Source: Lamellibrachia columna (Eukaryota; Annelida; Polychaeta; Sabellida; Siboglinidae). Taken from it: 64,000 bases of DNA. The stretch lies in assembly GCA_963662155.1 (NCBI GenBank), contig OY759262.1:18636118-18700117 (forward strand), in the 5' to 3' direction. The translations under genes and the position numbers were made by a program. A model generated the notes under the pieces. It had not been told where the DNA came from. It ran no database searches and saw nothing but the letters and a program-made list of their open reading frames with translations. Of this stretch, positions 46,225-57,066 are shown piece by piece. Every line of letters starts with the position of its first letter. The stretch's first letter is position 1.

Positions 46225-46425
46225 TTGTTATTACACAGTATGACTGAAATGATCACCAGTCAAACTGTGTAATAAGAGTGCCTTATTTCCAGTCATTTTG
46301 CGTAATGACTGGAATTTTCAGTCATTTCGCGAAATTCCTGAATGAAACAGTCATTTTGCGTAATGCCTAAACATGTCAGTCATTACGCGAAATGACTGAT
46401 TACGCAGATTGACTGTAACATATAC
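46225..46425. mobile_element. Palindromic MITE-like element
   Basis: Inverted repeats are packed into 200 bases: ttattacacagtatgactg against cagtcaaactgtgtaataa (46228-46278), then cagtcattttgcgtaatgac, cagtcatttcgcgaaattcc and cagtcattacgcgaaatgac, all based on a CGCGAAATGACTG-like core in both orientations. The sequence can fold on itself along most of its length. No target duplication was identified and no coding capacity. Confidence 0.55.
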
Positions 46426-48163
46426 ACCGTACACCACACACACGTATACGCAGTGTTGAATGTGTATGTATGCATGTACGTTATGACACAATTGGATATA
46501 ATATCATATATATTTATATACAGTAATAATTACATATGTGTGCATTACGGATATTCACTTGTCAAAATTGCAACGCATTCTCAGCGTCAAGTTTACTGGT
46601 GACAAATGCATGAACTATTTGTTCCGTCGCTCCACCAGTCAGGTAGCGCCTGATCCTTGCAACATGTCGTACGTGGGAAATAGCAGACTTACATACCGCA
46701 GTCACATGCGACTCCTTCGTCACTTGGCATCAAACTGGATGCCAAAATTTCGCACATTTTTAGTCACAGAGACTAAGCTATGAGCAATGCGCACAGCGGG
46801 TAGTTCTACTTTCTGAAACTGTTGGGTAGAGCCGAAGATGATGAGTTTTGTTTTCTCGTCGTTAAATTTCACAAAGTTCGAGCTCATTCACGTCCTTATT
46901 TCCCCTGTACACACCTTCATATGTGATGTCCACCTTCAGGGACTTCACTGGGATTTCCCCCCGGGATGGGTACTCCCTGTACTGAGGTATACATGTATGT
47001 GCCGCGCAAATGCCCCTGTTTTTGGACATTTTCTCTCTCTCTGTCCGACGAAAAAAATTAAAGTTTCTTTGTGCCCCAATTAAACCTGATAATTCTCTCT
47101 TTCATCGAAGAGGAAATTTCCCAATGAAAACGTTCCACCCGGGCTTACCTTACATTTATAGATATATATTTTAAACAAAACCGACACCAGGTAGCAGATC
47201 TTGTTATCCAAATTTATATAGGAATGCGCGCATGCACGTACGCATACGCACGCTCGCACACACCACACACAATCCCCTATAAGGCCATCCCTTCTACAAA
47301 GGTGCAATGGCTGTCTAAGAGGGGTGGCCATCGAGAGGCGGAAATTGTGTTGTCACGTGAAAGCCCCATTTACCTACATGGCAAGATATAATCTGGTGGG
47401 GAGGTGGCCTCTTGTTAGTACAGTACAGTAGATCGTGTATGCGATGTATTTACCAAATAGCTTGAATAATTTTTCGTTTAAATTTATATAATCTTCACAA
47501 ATATATTCCACTACTTAATGACATGATAATTCAATAAATTCTAGTTTGAAATTGTGTGATCATACTGAAAACATCCACACCAACAGGGTAGAGCTGTGAT
47601 AACACATGTGCGTGGCAGCGATGAACTCGTCGTGTCCTGCAGAGACCCATACACTCGATTGATCAGTGATCAAGCTTTTGAGCTTTCAGTTTGCGAGAAA
47701 TTAGAGAAGTTTGCCACTGCTGTAACTCAGGTAACTCAGATCAGGGAATACCACTTTGCATTACCACTTTGCATACCTTCGTGATTGACACATTAAGTGC
47801 CCATCGGTTTACACCGGTTTTGGGGTTATTGGCCTGCATCAAAGCAGCCACAACATTCGTCTTCCCGTGGTGTGGTCGTGCACCTTTCAGGTGTCCAAGC
47901 CGAGCTGCTCCACCTGTTCGGCGTGGGTTGCGCCTGCATCTCCGGAATAACACAATACATCGAAACCCAACGAATTACTCACGGATCTTCTTATTTTTAT
48001 ATATGATGAAAAACAAATCCGGCCAAAATAAAGGTACAGTACAGTTTTATCGGGGCTCGGTTTCTTGATGCATGCGCTCCCTTTAGAGAAGTAGGCAGTA
48101 GGCCTTATGCCAGTTTTCAGAGAAAGGTTAATGATTGCCGCTAATAAAGGTACAATCCCATGC
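46426..48163. other. Spacer, no gene supported
   Basis: Several 60-125 codon frames lie here on both strands (for example 46538-46783 and 47691-48068), none with recognisable domains or convincing splice sites. A ctctctctctgtc patch is at 47030. Confidence 0.4.
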
Positions 48164-48330
48164 ACATAGTCTCCGTGAAGCCTAGTAGTATAGTGATTGA
48201 CGACTTTTATTATGACCAAAGTCTAATGATAGCCGTGGCTATTTGACCGGATACTATTTGCATGGATATTGACACATTGGTTAGTTGAATGGATATCGAC
48301 CGAGAAAAGGTTATTGCCATGAAAGATGAG
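48164..48330 (+). repeat. Direct repeat, left copy
   Basis: gaagcctagtagtatagtga through gaccgagaaaaggttattgcc is repeated at 49642-49795 with small indels. The two copies flank about 1.3 kb that contains the third CR1/Rex1-like LINE copy. Confidence 0.85.
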
Positions 48331-48383
48331 TTGATGCATATTTATTATATCCACTTATTATGCTTAACAACCGTGGTCCATTA

Positions 48384-49145
48384 AGACAAGATTTAACAAG
48401 ATTTGCCATCCAAGCCAAAGGCCCAGATGTCAAGTGGACAAGGAAGCCATTGGCTTATCGAGAGTCCAACAATGTTCATGTACTTATAACCCGCCCTCCT
48501 GAGATATGTGTCAACCTTGTTTTTAAACATATTCACGCTGCTAGCAGTTACACAATCTGTAGACAATTTGTTCCATTCATTTATTGTCCTCTGTGAGAAC
48601 GAGTGCTTCCTGATGTCCAATCTACATTGATCCTTTACTAATTTTACCTCATGTCCTCTAGTTCTGCTATCCTTCTTGAGTGAGAAAAACATATTTCTAT
48701 CAATATTTTCATACCCATTCAATATTTTTAAAACTTCAATCTGATCTCCTCTTAACCTCCTTGTCTCTAAAGTTGTTAAACAACATTCTTTCAGGCGTTC
48801 TTCATAACTAAGGTCTCTCAGTTCTGGAATCATTTTAGTTGCTCTCCTTTGTATGCTTTCAAGCGTATCTATATCCTTCTTACGATATGGTCTCCATGCT
48901 TGTATACAATATTCTAAATGAAGTCTAACTATTGTTTTATACAGAGGTATAATTAACTTTTTTCCCTTGTATGTTATGTTTCTTCTAATCAATCCAAGAA
49001 TTTGATTACCCTTTGAAGCTGCAATACCACACTGTAACTCCTAAGTCCTTTTCTTTTACAGTAGTACCCAGAACAGTATCTCCCATTTTATAGTTTACAT
49101 CCAAGTTCCAATGTCATGCATTTACATTTCCCAAAATTGAACAAC
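48384..49145 (-). mobile_element. CR1/Rex1-like LINE, copy 3 (short)
   Basis: Same 3' UTR and aacaagattt tail as the other two copies. 5'-truncated near 49145, inside the NFGKC block. About 30 bases after ccacactg are deleted (49035). The frame 48393-48992 is open for 199 codons from RRNITYKGKKLIIPLYK to the end, covering the thumb and C-terminal region only. It retains the RLHLEYCIQAWRPY segment missing from the 29-31 kb copy. Confidence 0.9.
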
Positions 49146-49641
49146 AAAGACACGCTCAAGTACCTTTTAATGTAGGATAAGAAATTATGTAGACTGTTTA
49201 TAAATTATGTTGCATATTCTTGATTGGTTATGAATGATAGTAAAGAGACTGTATCTTCCACGAGTATAATATTAATTTATTGTGTCAATTAATAAAACGG
49301 CCTGTTGCACGATCGGGCAGCAAACTCGGTCTCGCCTGTCAAATAACGATGATAACTCAGCCTACAGACAGAGTCCATATCTAGTTGTACGACAGTCGAT
49401 CCAATCTAAACATGATTTTGGGGTTACCTGCCTAATATTTAGTTTCTAATTGTTGGTGGAACTATTTCATGATTTTATTTATGTCAGTAGTGTAAATAAA
49501 GCGTAAAAACATTTGTATGAATAACGGACAGGCCACTAGAAACTGAACATAGCGTTTCCATCGATGACAATTAGGACACAAAGTGGCATTCTGATGTCAT
49601 TCAGCCTGTATGTCATAAATACTTCATCAATACCAGAGAGA
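49146..49641. other. Spacer, no gene seen
   Basis: The last part (49598-49633, cctgtatgtcataaatactt) is repeated at 49791-49822. Confidence 0.45.
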
Positions 49642-49822
49642 AGCCTAGTAGTATAGTGATTGACGAATTTTATTATGACCAGAGTCTAGTGATAGCCGTG
49701 GCTATTTGACCGGATACTGTCGAATAGTTATTTGTATGGATACTGACACATTGGTTAGTTGAATGGATATCGACCGAGAAAAGGTTATTGCCTGTATGTC
49801 AACAATACTTCATCAATACCAT
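49642..49822 (+). repeat. Direct repeat, right copy
   Basis: Partner of 48164-48330. It is followed by a second copy of the short repeat cctgtatgtcaacaatactt that also precedes it, so the right copy sits inside a small tandem duplication. Confidence 0.85.
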
Positions 49823-50079
49823 CAATGCTTCTGGGAAGTCACCGAAGCGAAGGCGAACTGCATTGCATTCGTCCGGAACATTCCTTGGTTGATGTTGTCA
49901 GTGAGGACCACCTCAACTGTAGCTCCAGAACAGACAGAACTTACATGTTCTTTACAACACTTGCAGCAGAGGCTACTCGAAATAACCCGTGGTTTATCTA
50001 ATGCATAATATAATATTAACATAATAATGATGAATTGGCAAGCAGAAGACGATGGAAATATGACGTGTAATGTTGGTCT

Positions 50080-50083
50080 TTAA
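50080..50083 (+). repeat. TTAA target duplication, left
   Basis: Matches TTAA at 53334-53337. Four-base TTAA duplication is the hallmark of piggyBac elements. Confidence 0.8.
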
Positions 50084-50346
50084 CTCTTTAGCCCTCAAGT
50101 CGGTCAATGACGGTCAGGCGAATTCTCCTCAAGTCGGGCATTGACGGTCAGCTCATACAGCCGCCATACAGCACTGTGCTGTAATTCTATTTATGTGGTT
50201 CCATCTAGTGATCAAGCTATACACTAAACGTGACACACACATCCGCACACCAGTTAATATGACAGCATATATAGCATCATTAATTTCACTTTGTATATGT
50301 GCATATATGTTTTATGATATTCAAACACATACGCACATGCACGCGC

Positions 50347-50511
<165 letters not shown>

Positions 50512-50633
50512 ATCCCATATATATAGCATCATTCACTGTAGTTTTTCCTTCTTCAGGAGTGCAATCAATTTTATTCATCGCGTTTGACAGCAGTTTGACA
50601 GCTGTAAAAACAATTGTTTTGGGACATTTAAAA

Positions 50634-50738
50634 ATGTCCTCCAGCCGCCGCTTATACACAGCAGCAGAGGCAGCGCGTCAGATACAAGAAGAGGATACAA
50701 GCGAGCTTGACGATGTTGATTCCGACATTGCAATCGAG
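50634..50738 (+). CDS. piggyBac transposase, exon 1
   Basis: The start is chosen at MSSSRRLYTAAEAARQIQEE, a typical N-terminus of animal piggyBac transposases (basic residues, then an S/Y-T-A-x-E-A helix and an acidic stretch). The exon ends in frame at a consensus donor (GAG|gtatgt). The reading frame would otherwise run on into the intron to 50891. Spliced to exon 2 the frame continues as ELNEFESSDDYEP. Confidence 0.75.
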
Positions 50739-51168
50739 GTATGTTTACGCAAATTCGGAAACGAATTACGATGTGACACTGACAGTGACAGGGTCAGCTG
50801 GGGTCCGGGGATGAAAACAATAACAATGTTCAGTGGTAGTGGGAAGTCAAGGATGTGGCTTCGTTCTGAACCCCATGCTTTGCCTTACTAGTAAAGACTA
50901 AAGTAAATATTACTAAGTTCTGCTGACGAATAAATTTATAGAATTATATTTAAAAGACAGCCAGGACGATGGCTGCCATCTAGACTAGGACTGTAGCCGT
51001 GTAGGAGTAAGCGTACACATACTTAGGTATCACATAGTCATAGACATATTCATACATGGTTAGGACTATGTGAAGGAGTGGCACTAGGTCTAGGTATAAG
51101 ACTAGATCATGACATACTCTAGTGATATAGATTGCAGGTCAATAATACTTATATCACATCTGGCACAT

Positions 51169-51238
<70 letters not shown>
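51169..51238 (+). repeat. (TA)n microsatellite in the piggyBac intron
   Basis: About 70 bases of pure ta. Confidence 0.95.
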
Positions 51239-51242
<4 letters not shown>

Positions 51243-51416
51243 CTAGAATTTCCGAGAATAGGCAGTATCTGTGAATGCAAGTATAATTTTGTTTAGTACT
51301 CAGGATTTGCTATATATATATATTTATAAATGTCACAATCATAAATTGCCTTATTTTTATACATTGCAATGTGTAATATATGATGTGTCATTTATCTTGC
51401 ATAATTATATTTGCAG

Positions 51417-52472
51417 TTGAATGAGTTTGAATCGAGTGACGACTATGAGCCAGCGGTGAACGCTGAGGAGGAGGACAGCGATTCAGATGGTCCGACACCT
51501 GCCAAAGTGGTGCGCGGCTCTGGACGAGCTCGTGGCCGAGCTAGGGTGCGGGCTGCTTTGCGTGAGCGTACTGCTCTGCGTGGGCGTGCTGCTCTGCGTG
51601 GATGTGGTCGCCGTGCACGCGTCGACCCTGAGACAATAGTGCCGGAGCCCGGGTGGCGAAAGACTGCAGACGCTGATCCACCGACTGTTGCTGCTTTCAC
51701 TGCCCCGCAGGGCCCAACGACTCCTCTACCTGCAAACACTCCTCCAATCAGCTTCTTTTGCCAGATCTTCGGTGATGACTTTTTTAACCATCTTGCTGCC
51801 GCGACCAATGAAAACGCTGCCACTAAGGCTCCCCCCGCTGCAGGAGTCGCTGGGGCTGAAGTCGATGCGAACGTGACTTCTGACCGACGTTGGCATGCAA
51901 CAAACTCGGAGGAGATGAAGGCATTCATTGCCATCAATATCATAATGGGAATCAAGGACTTGTCCGAGTATGTGGACTATTGGTCAACATATCCTATTCT
52001 GCATGATCCATTCGTCGCCAACATCATGCCTCGTAGAAGGTATGAAAAGCTGTGCCAGTTTATGCACTGCTCCATCGCTGCCGATGAAGACCGGGCCGAC
52101 AAGTTGACCAAGGTGCGCCCTCTCATCACTCTGTGTCAGCGCAACTTCAATGCCTGCTTTGCACCCAGCAAGGACTTGTCTGTTGACGAGGCTATGGTGC
52201 AGTTTGATGGCCGGCTTTCTTGGAAACAGTATCTGCCCAATAAGCGGGTCAAATGGGGGATCAAGCTATGGTGCCTCTGCGACGCAGCCACCGGTTACTG
52301 CCTCGCCTTCATGGTGTACACCGGCACGGAGACGGGAGATGTCGCTCCCACGCACGATCTCGGCTACCGCGTAGTCATGGAGCTGATGAGCGCTTACCTC
52401 AATCAGCAGCGTCACGTTTATGCAGATAACTATTTCAGCACCTGCCTGCCCACACTCGTGCCACCTCACTAA
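51417..52472 (+). pseudogene. piggyBac transposase, exon 2, truncated after the second catalytic Asp
   Basis: The acceptor is tatatttgcag. The order is an acidic tail (SSDDYEPAVNAEEEDSDSDG), a basic Arg/Gly/Ala-rich stretch, then the DDE_Tnp_1_7 fold: RWHATNSEEMKAFIAINII, the YWST region, LSVDEAMVQFDGRLS (first catalytic Asp), KWGIKLWCLCDAATGY, and VYADNYFST (second Asp). At CLPTLVPPH the frame meets a stop because the segment between NYFS and the C-terminal domain, with the third catalytic Asp, has been deleted. The protein cannot cut DNA. It is GC-rich relative to its flanks. Confidence 0.85.
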
Positions 52473-52639
52473 AGGTGTGGAAGCTGCGTCTCATCCATGA
52501 CATGGTGGACAGTTACGAGACCACTCGTGTGGCACGTCGCACGGTGAAGGGCTGTTTTGTGGAGAGCCGATTCGGTTGCGACAGGTGCAAAGCATACCTG
52601 TGTGGTTCGGGACCCTGCTTTCTGGCATATCACCAGTAG
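52469..52639 (+). pseudogene. piggyBac C-terminal cysteine-rich domain, out of frame
   Basis: In the frame one base back from exon 2, 56 codons read LKVWKLRLIHDMVDSYETTR and later GCDRCKAYLCGSGPCFLAYH before a TAG. The C-x-x-C...C...C spacing and the final CF-x-AYH are the zinc-binding C-terminal domain of piggyBac transposases, which binds the transposon ends. It follows directly on the deleted catalytic region, so the deletion removed about the last third of the catalytic domain and also shifted the frame. Confidence 0.75.
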
Positions 52640-53333
52640 AGATGTGTCATCATCTGATCTATAATAAATGCTGTAAACTTCTCATAATTTGTTATCAATA
52701 AAATTGTTGAACATTCAATTATATATCTATCTGTCAACCAGTAAAATATGGGCATCATAATATAATCGTTGTCTTTATAATTGTTCATCCATGATTTAGA
52801 TTGATTGTTAGTAGTATAATTAGATAGGCTAAGAGTAGGGCTAGGCTGCAGTATCATGAGTATGCCTATGGCTAGGCTAGCCTATGGATATCAAACTGAG
52901 TCTATTCCATGGCACTGTTTATTACAGCTGATACTGCCCAAAATATGTAACATATTATTACAAATTATATATCAATGTGTAGATAATGTAATGTTCTTTC
53001 AAACAAACACAACTTGCAACTTGTAAAAAGTCAAGCCTAAAAAAGTTACACCGCAAAAAAAAAATAACATTTTTTTTCTTTCTAAAAATGTCTTATTATT
53101 AAGCCAGGAATGGTCAACATATTTTAAAGATACAACAACAAATTTGTTACCACTGTGTAGGTAATTTAATTTTCTACACAATAACTACAACATGCAATTG
53201 TGAGAATTGAATAATAATTATTAATAAAGGCGCTAGAGCAAAAAAAACTGGTACACACAATATTTAAAAAAATCTAGGTCAAATATCTGAGGAGGCACAG
53301 GCTTCACATTAAAATCGTGTGAGTGCTAAAGGG
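52640..53333. other. piggyBac 3' region
   Basis: AT-rich, non-coding, inside the element. It ends in the right inverted repeat (gtgagtgctaaaggg) and TTAA. Confidence 0.7.
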
Positions 53334-53337
53334 TTAA

Positions 53338-54395
53338 TGGAATTAGACTGAACATATTTTTTTATAATTTAATTGCAAAGCTTTCGACTTAATTTTAGTA
53401 TAATTTACCTATAAAAGTAATGCTTCATTGGTGCCATAATATAACATAAATGAAGAAAATATCAAAAAAGGAAAAAACAAAAGTCGTACCCACAAAGCTT
53501 TGAACGCGAAACCCTAGAACTGAAGTCAAAGCACCACACAATCTACCCCAAATAAACATTGAACAACTTGCCTTGCTGTCAGTGACAGTGTCAGTGACCG
53601 ATGATACGCTAATGTAACAGTTTCATGATATACTTTCGTCAAAATGTTTGCTAAGATTAGTATATAATATATCAATGATTTCCAATACTTCCACATATGA
53701 AAAACATTCAGGAAAAGGACCAACATTTAGTTTCAAGCAACGCGCCATTTTTGCCAACACAAACGCTGGCAAGAGTTCAGAGGTCAGCAATTCTCCGTAG
53801 CCAATCACGACCACGCGAGGCACTGCTTGCCAGGACCCATTATGGGAAGAAAAAAATTGGCAAACCGGCGGAATTCAACTTATATTTATGGCAAGCCGTA
53901 CAGACAATCGTTTTTAATTTTACCACTTTGTTCCAATTATGTCAACCTTTTTATCAACCAGGCTTGACATAGCGCTTTATAAAACACATACACATATATT
54001 TGCATTGAATATATAATGTTAATGTAGTACATTTTTTCTCGTATATTTAAAACATTTTAATTATTCCTACTTTTATGACAAGACTAACTTGAAATACATC
54101 TACCACAAAAAGGGCTATTATTGTCACGTGGCCAAGAACGAGACATGCGTAAGCAGACGCTCAATAATAATGTCTGGTAAGCATGCAAAGTCGTTTTTTT
54201 TATCAAGATATGTATATCATAAACGTGTTCCATTTCATATTATATCTAAAAATATATTTTGCTCAGACAAGACTATGTATGGTTATTGTCGTAAACAGAC
54301 GCTGTGACGTCTGTAACGCGATATCAAGCGAGATTTCAAATGATCGAAAACTGGCGTGGGTCTAAAACTGAAAATTGGCGGTAACTATATCATAT
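53338..54395. other. Spacer, no gene seen
   Basis: AT-rich. No exon or transposon terminus supported. Confidence 0.45.
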
Positions 54396-54805
54396 ATGCA
54401 ACATGGAATGACACCACTCACCTTTCAACATCCGTATCTGAGCTTTGCAATGCATAATCCAATTACTACGATCACACACATGTCCAAATGAATAAACTTT
54501 CACTATACCTACTTTTGATTACACATATGTCTGTATTTCTTAACTGATATTGTAGAACATTTGTTCAAGATGGCAAAACGTCAATACACGGACAATATAT
54601 ATGCAACATGTGTAGTGCCAAATATAGAACAGTTAAGCACTTACTTCAACTTACTTAAAAAACTGAACTTTTATATGCGAGAACTTTTCAATGGTTTTGT
54701 TTTCCCATTTGCGTATGTACATGTAACGTACATCGTTGCTTGTGTGCGTGCGTGCTTGTGTGTGTATCTCGCATATTTTTTACAACATTATTAATAACTT
54801 TATAG

Positions 54806-54942
54806 GTCAGAGCTGGATACAATGTGACGACTGTGACAGGTGGCTGCATTCAGCATGCAGTCTGCTCTCTGAAGACATGTTAATACAACATGAACAAAAC
54901 GACAACTTACCATTCGTGTGTCCAAAGTGTGCAGACATATAA
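54806..54942 (+). CDS. PHD-finger exon, C-terminal half
   Basis: Acceptor taataactttatag, then WIQCDDCDRWLHSACSLLSE and FVCPKCADI, ending in TAA. It shows C-x2-C, H-x2-C and C-x2-C, that is six of the eight zinc ligands of a PHD finger plus the conserved Trp two residues before the His. The first Cys pair must lie on an upstream exon that I cannot identify. PHD fingers occur in ORF1 of CR1-type retrotransposons and in domesticated transposon proteins, as well as in chromatin readers. Which applies here is open. Confidence 0.6.
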
Positions 54943-55188
54943 TCTTATTGAGGCATGCTGTGTAAGGTAAGCCATCAACGTAAAATGATTTCAATCCTTT
55001 GTCCATGACAAATTGCAGTACCTATGACCAAAAATAAGTCCTATCCAGTTGTCATGTCTTCCATTAAGATAGTTTCCCTCATTTACAGAGCGGTTGATTG
55101 GATGTGAAATTATAAGGTGTGGAACCTTTTAAACCAGCATTTGATTTCTTAGAACTTTTCACGCTGCTCCTTCCTAGCACAACTGAAT

Positions 55189-55638
55189 TTACACCCTTCG
55201 AATATTGCAGGTATGTGGGGTTGTTGTTAGCACCATGTTTCTGGGAACGTTGCTGGCAAAAAAAATGTCTACAATATCAGTGTTTAAGCGAGATGGCATA
55301 ACGGAATAGCTAGATTTTATTCTTTTTTTCATAATTTCCCTTAAACTCGTACAACAAAAAAGGTTATCTTCTCTTGTTTCACTGGACATGAGGTATGATT
55401 TCTTAATGGCCATGCTATATATATCTGTTCTGGCAAGGACTTCTGTTTCCCATTTAGAAAACCATGAAATAGTATTTTCAAGGACAGAGAATTGGTCGTC
55501 AGCTACGTGAAGGACTGTACAATTGTTATTGACAAAAGATATTAATTTACTAGTTATGCTAAGAAAATTTAAAGTTCCTGTAAGTTCCTGTTTTTTTTTC
55601 CACCCAGACTGTCGCTGTAGCTCTTCATCAGGAACCAC
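55189..55638 (-). pseudogene. P-element/THAP9-like transposase C-terminus, frameshifted
   Basis: Minus-strand frame of 149 codons: TGTLNFLSITSKLISFVNNN, ENTISWFSKWETEV, then PSRLNTDIVDIFF. These match the order of the C-terminal catalytic region of P-type transposases, where an R-L-N-x-D-x-V-E-x-x-F block is followed by C-x-Q-R...G-x-N-x-N-P-T-Y. Here the frame is lost in a run of eight A (55258-55265, plus strand). Reading one base over gives CQQRSQKHGANNNPTYLQY, exactly the expected continuation. The break is a one-base indel in a homopolymer, either real or a sequencing error. The acidic residue after DIV is Asp rather than the usual Glu. Confidence 0.65.
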
Positions 55639-55654
55639 ATGGCATCATTGAGGC

Positions 55655-55693
55655 ATATGCATACATTCATCATCTTTATACACGGTATAAATA

Positions 55694-55775
<82 letters not shown>

Positions 55776-55807
55776 TATTTATACCGTGTATAAAGATGAT
55801 GAATGTA

Positions 55808-55814
<7 letters not shown>
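55655..55814. repeat. Perfect 160-bp AT-rich palindrome
   Basis: Bases 55655-55734 are the exact reverse complement of 55735-55814. The outer 45 bases of each arm are unique sequence (atacattcatcatctttata and onwards) and the centre is (TA)n. It resembles palindromic AT-rich repeats that extrude cruciforms. A further (TA)n run of about 45 bases follows at 55811-55860. Confidence 0.95.
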
Positions 55815-55862
<48 letters not shown>

Positions 55863-56606
55863 TCATTATATAAACATGTAGTTGTCTAACAACCTAAAAA
55901 CACCCAAAAAAAATTTTTTATTCATGGTGGAATTACAAAATAAATTTACAATAACTGTCAGTGGACACATTTGGCGTAAACCTTAAATTGCATATATGAC
56001 TTACCAAAAGGTTATGTCTTCCGACGTCTTCATTGATAGATCAAAAATATAACCGCACGTAGAAGCTGTCAGACAGAGACGCTGCTGGCTTTTTGTTAGG
56101 TCGACTATTTCCGTAATAAAGTGTATTGCACCTCACTTTCGTCTGCGTAGTCACGTGATGACATTTGGTCGTTTGTACTTTTGTGCGCGCAGTCGTTAAA
56201 ATATATCTTTTCGTTAAGAAATACAGACATATGTGTAATCAAAAGTAGGTATAGTGAAAGTTTATTCATTTGGACATGTGTGTGTGTGTGATCGTAGTAA
56301 TTGGATTATGCATTGCAAAGCTCAGATACGGATGTTGAAAGGTGAGTGGTGTCATTCCATGTTCATGATGTTGCATACGGTCCCATACCCGGCTTTAGCA
56401 GAGCTAGTGTATACCGAGCTGCGTCACTCTACGAATTAACATGGAGGAGCCATTTTGTAAATTGACGTTCAACGCCACCAAGTAGGGGGCGGCTACAACT
56501 AGTCTCGCTTATCCAACTCTCTCTCGGCTTCGTGAATCCGCCGAGAATAGCGTCTGGCAACAGAAGCATGTTTTGACTGTTACCGTCGTTAGGTGGCACC
56601 ACTTGT

Positions 56607-57030
56607 TATTATTATTATCATCTTTATTCGGACTCAAGATCCACAAACATGTACATATTAAACAAATTGTAAGTTAGAAATAGCAGCTAGAAAACAAATT
56701 ATATTGTGCTGAGATATGAAATCACAGCATTACATTCTTCCTTATTAAAGACAGTGTCATTGTTACATTCTTTCATTTCAACCAATTCAAAACTTATGTT
56801 TGCATTGTCATAGTATATAGCATTGACATTGCTATTCCACATTTCTTTACATTTATGCTTAATAGCACTCATAGGTGTATACAACAGTTCATGGTGGGTC
56901 ATGTTATATTTGGACATAATGTGTCTTACATTCTGGCCCATATACGCAAATGTCAGTGTATTTGCAATATAATTAACAATCATGTTATCTGACAAGGATA
57001 CTGTTCTGTAAAACTTCATACGATGTTGTC
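56607..57030 (-). mobile_element. 3' end of a LINE, minus strand
   Basis: The reverse complement ends in gaataaagatgataataata, a polyadenylation-like signal followed by a short aat tail. It contains a C-terminal ORF2 fragment (56699-57019) reading VSLSDNMIVNYIANTLTFAY, then GQNVRHIMSKYN, and an acidic end with ELVEMKECNN. This C-terminus differs from that of the plus-strand LINE starting next to it, so it is another family. It abuts the start of the 57-61 kb element head to head. Confidence 0.65.
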
Positions 57031-57066
57031 GTCATTAACAAACTTTTATGTTTTTACATTAATCGG

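Larger units (their letters stand above)
54396..56375. mobile_element. Inverted-repeat-bounded element with P-transposase remnant
   Basis: 54396-54545 and the reverse complement of 56216-56375 are nearly identical over about 150 bases (cacctttcaacatccgtatc, ttctttaatt-type inner edge ending gtctgtatttcttaac). They differ by a 9-base insertion near the outer edge and 4 bases in a ca run on the right arm. Between them lie a half PHD finger exon, a P-like transposase C-terminus and AT palindromes. No target duplication was found outside the arms (outer flanks tatcatat and acggtccc), so the true ends may be further out or decayed. Confidence 0.6.

Noticed and set aside
51443..51955. 170-codon minus-strand frame
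   Set aside because: Antisense shadow of the GC-rich piggyBac exon 2.
54549..54794. Frame starting MAKRQYTDN as the first PHD exon
   Set aside because: It lacks the C-x-x-C pair that should precede the PHD half-finger and shows no good donor. The resemblance of ctgatattgtagaacatttg to the P-transposase LNTDIV region on the other strand is too short to rely on.
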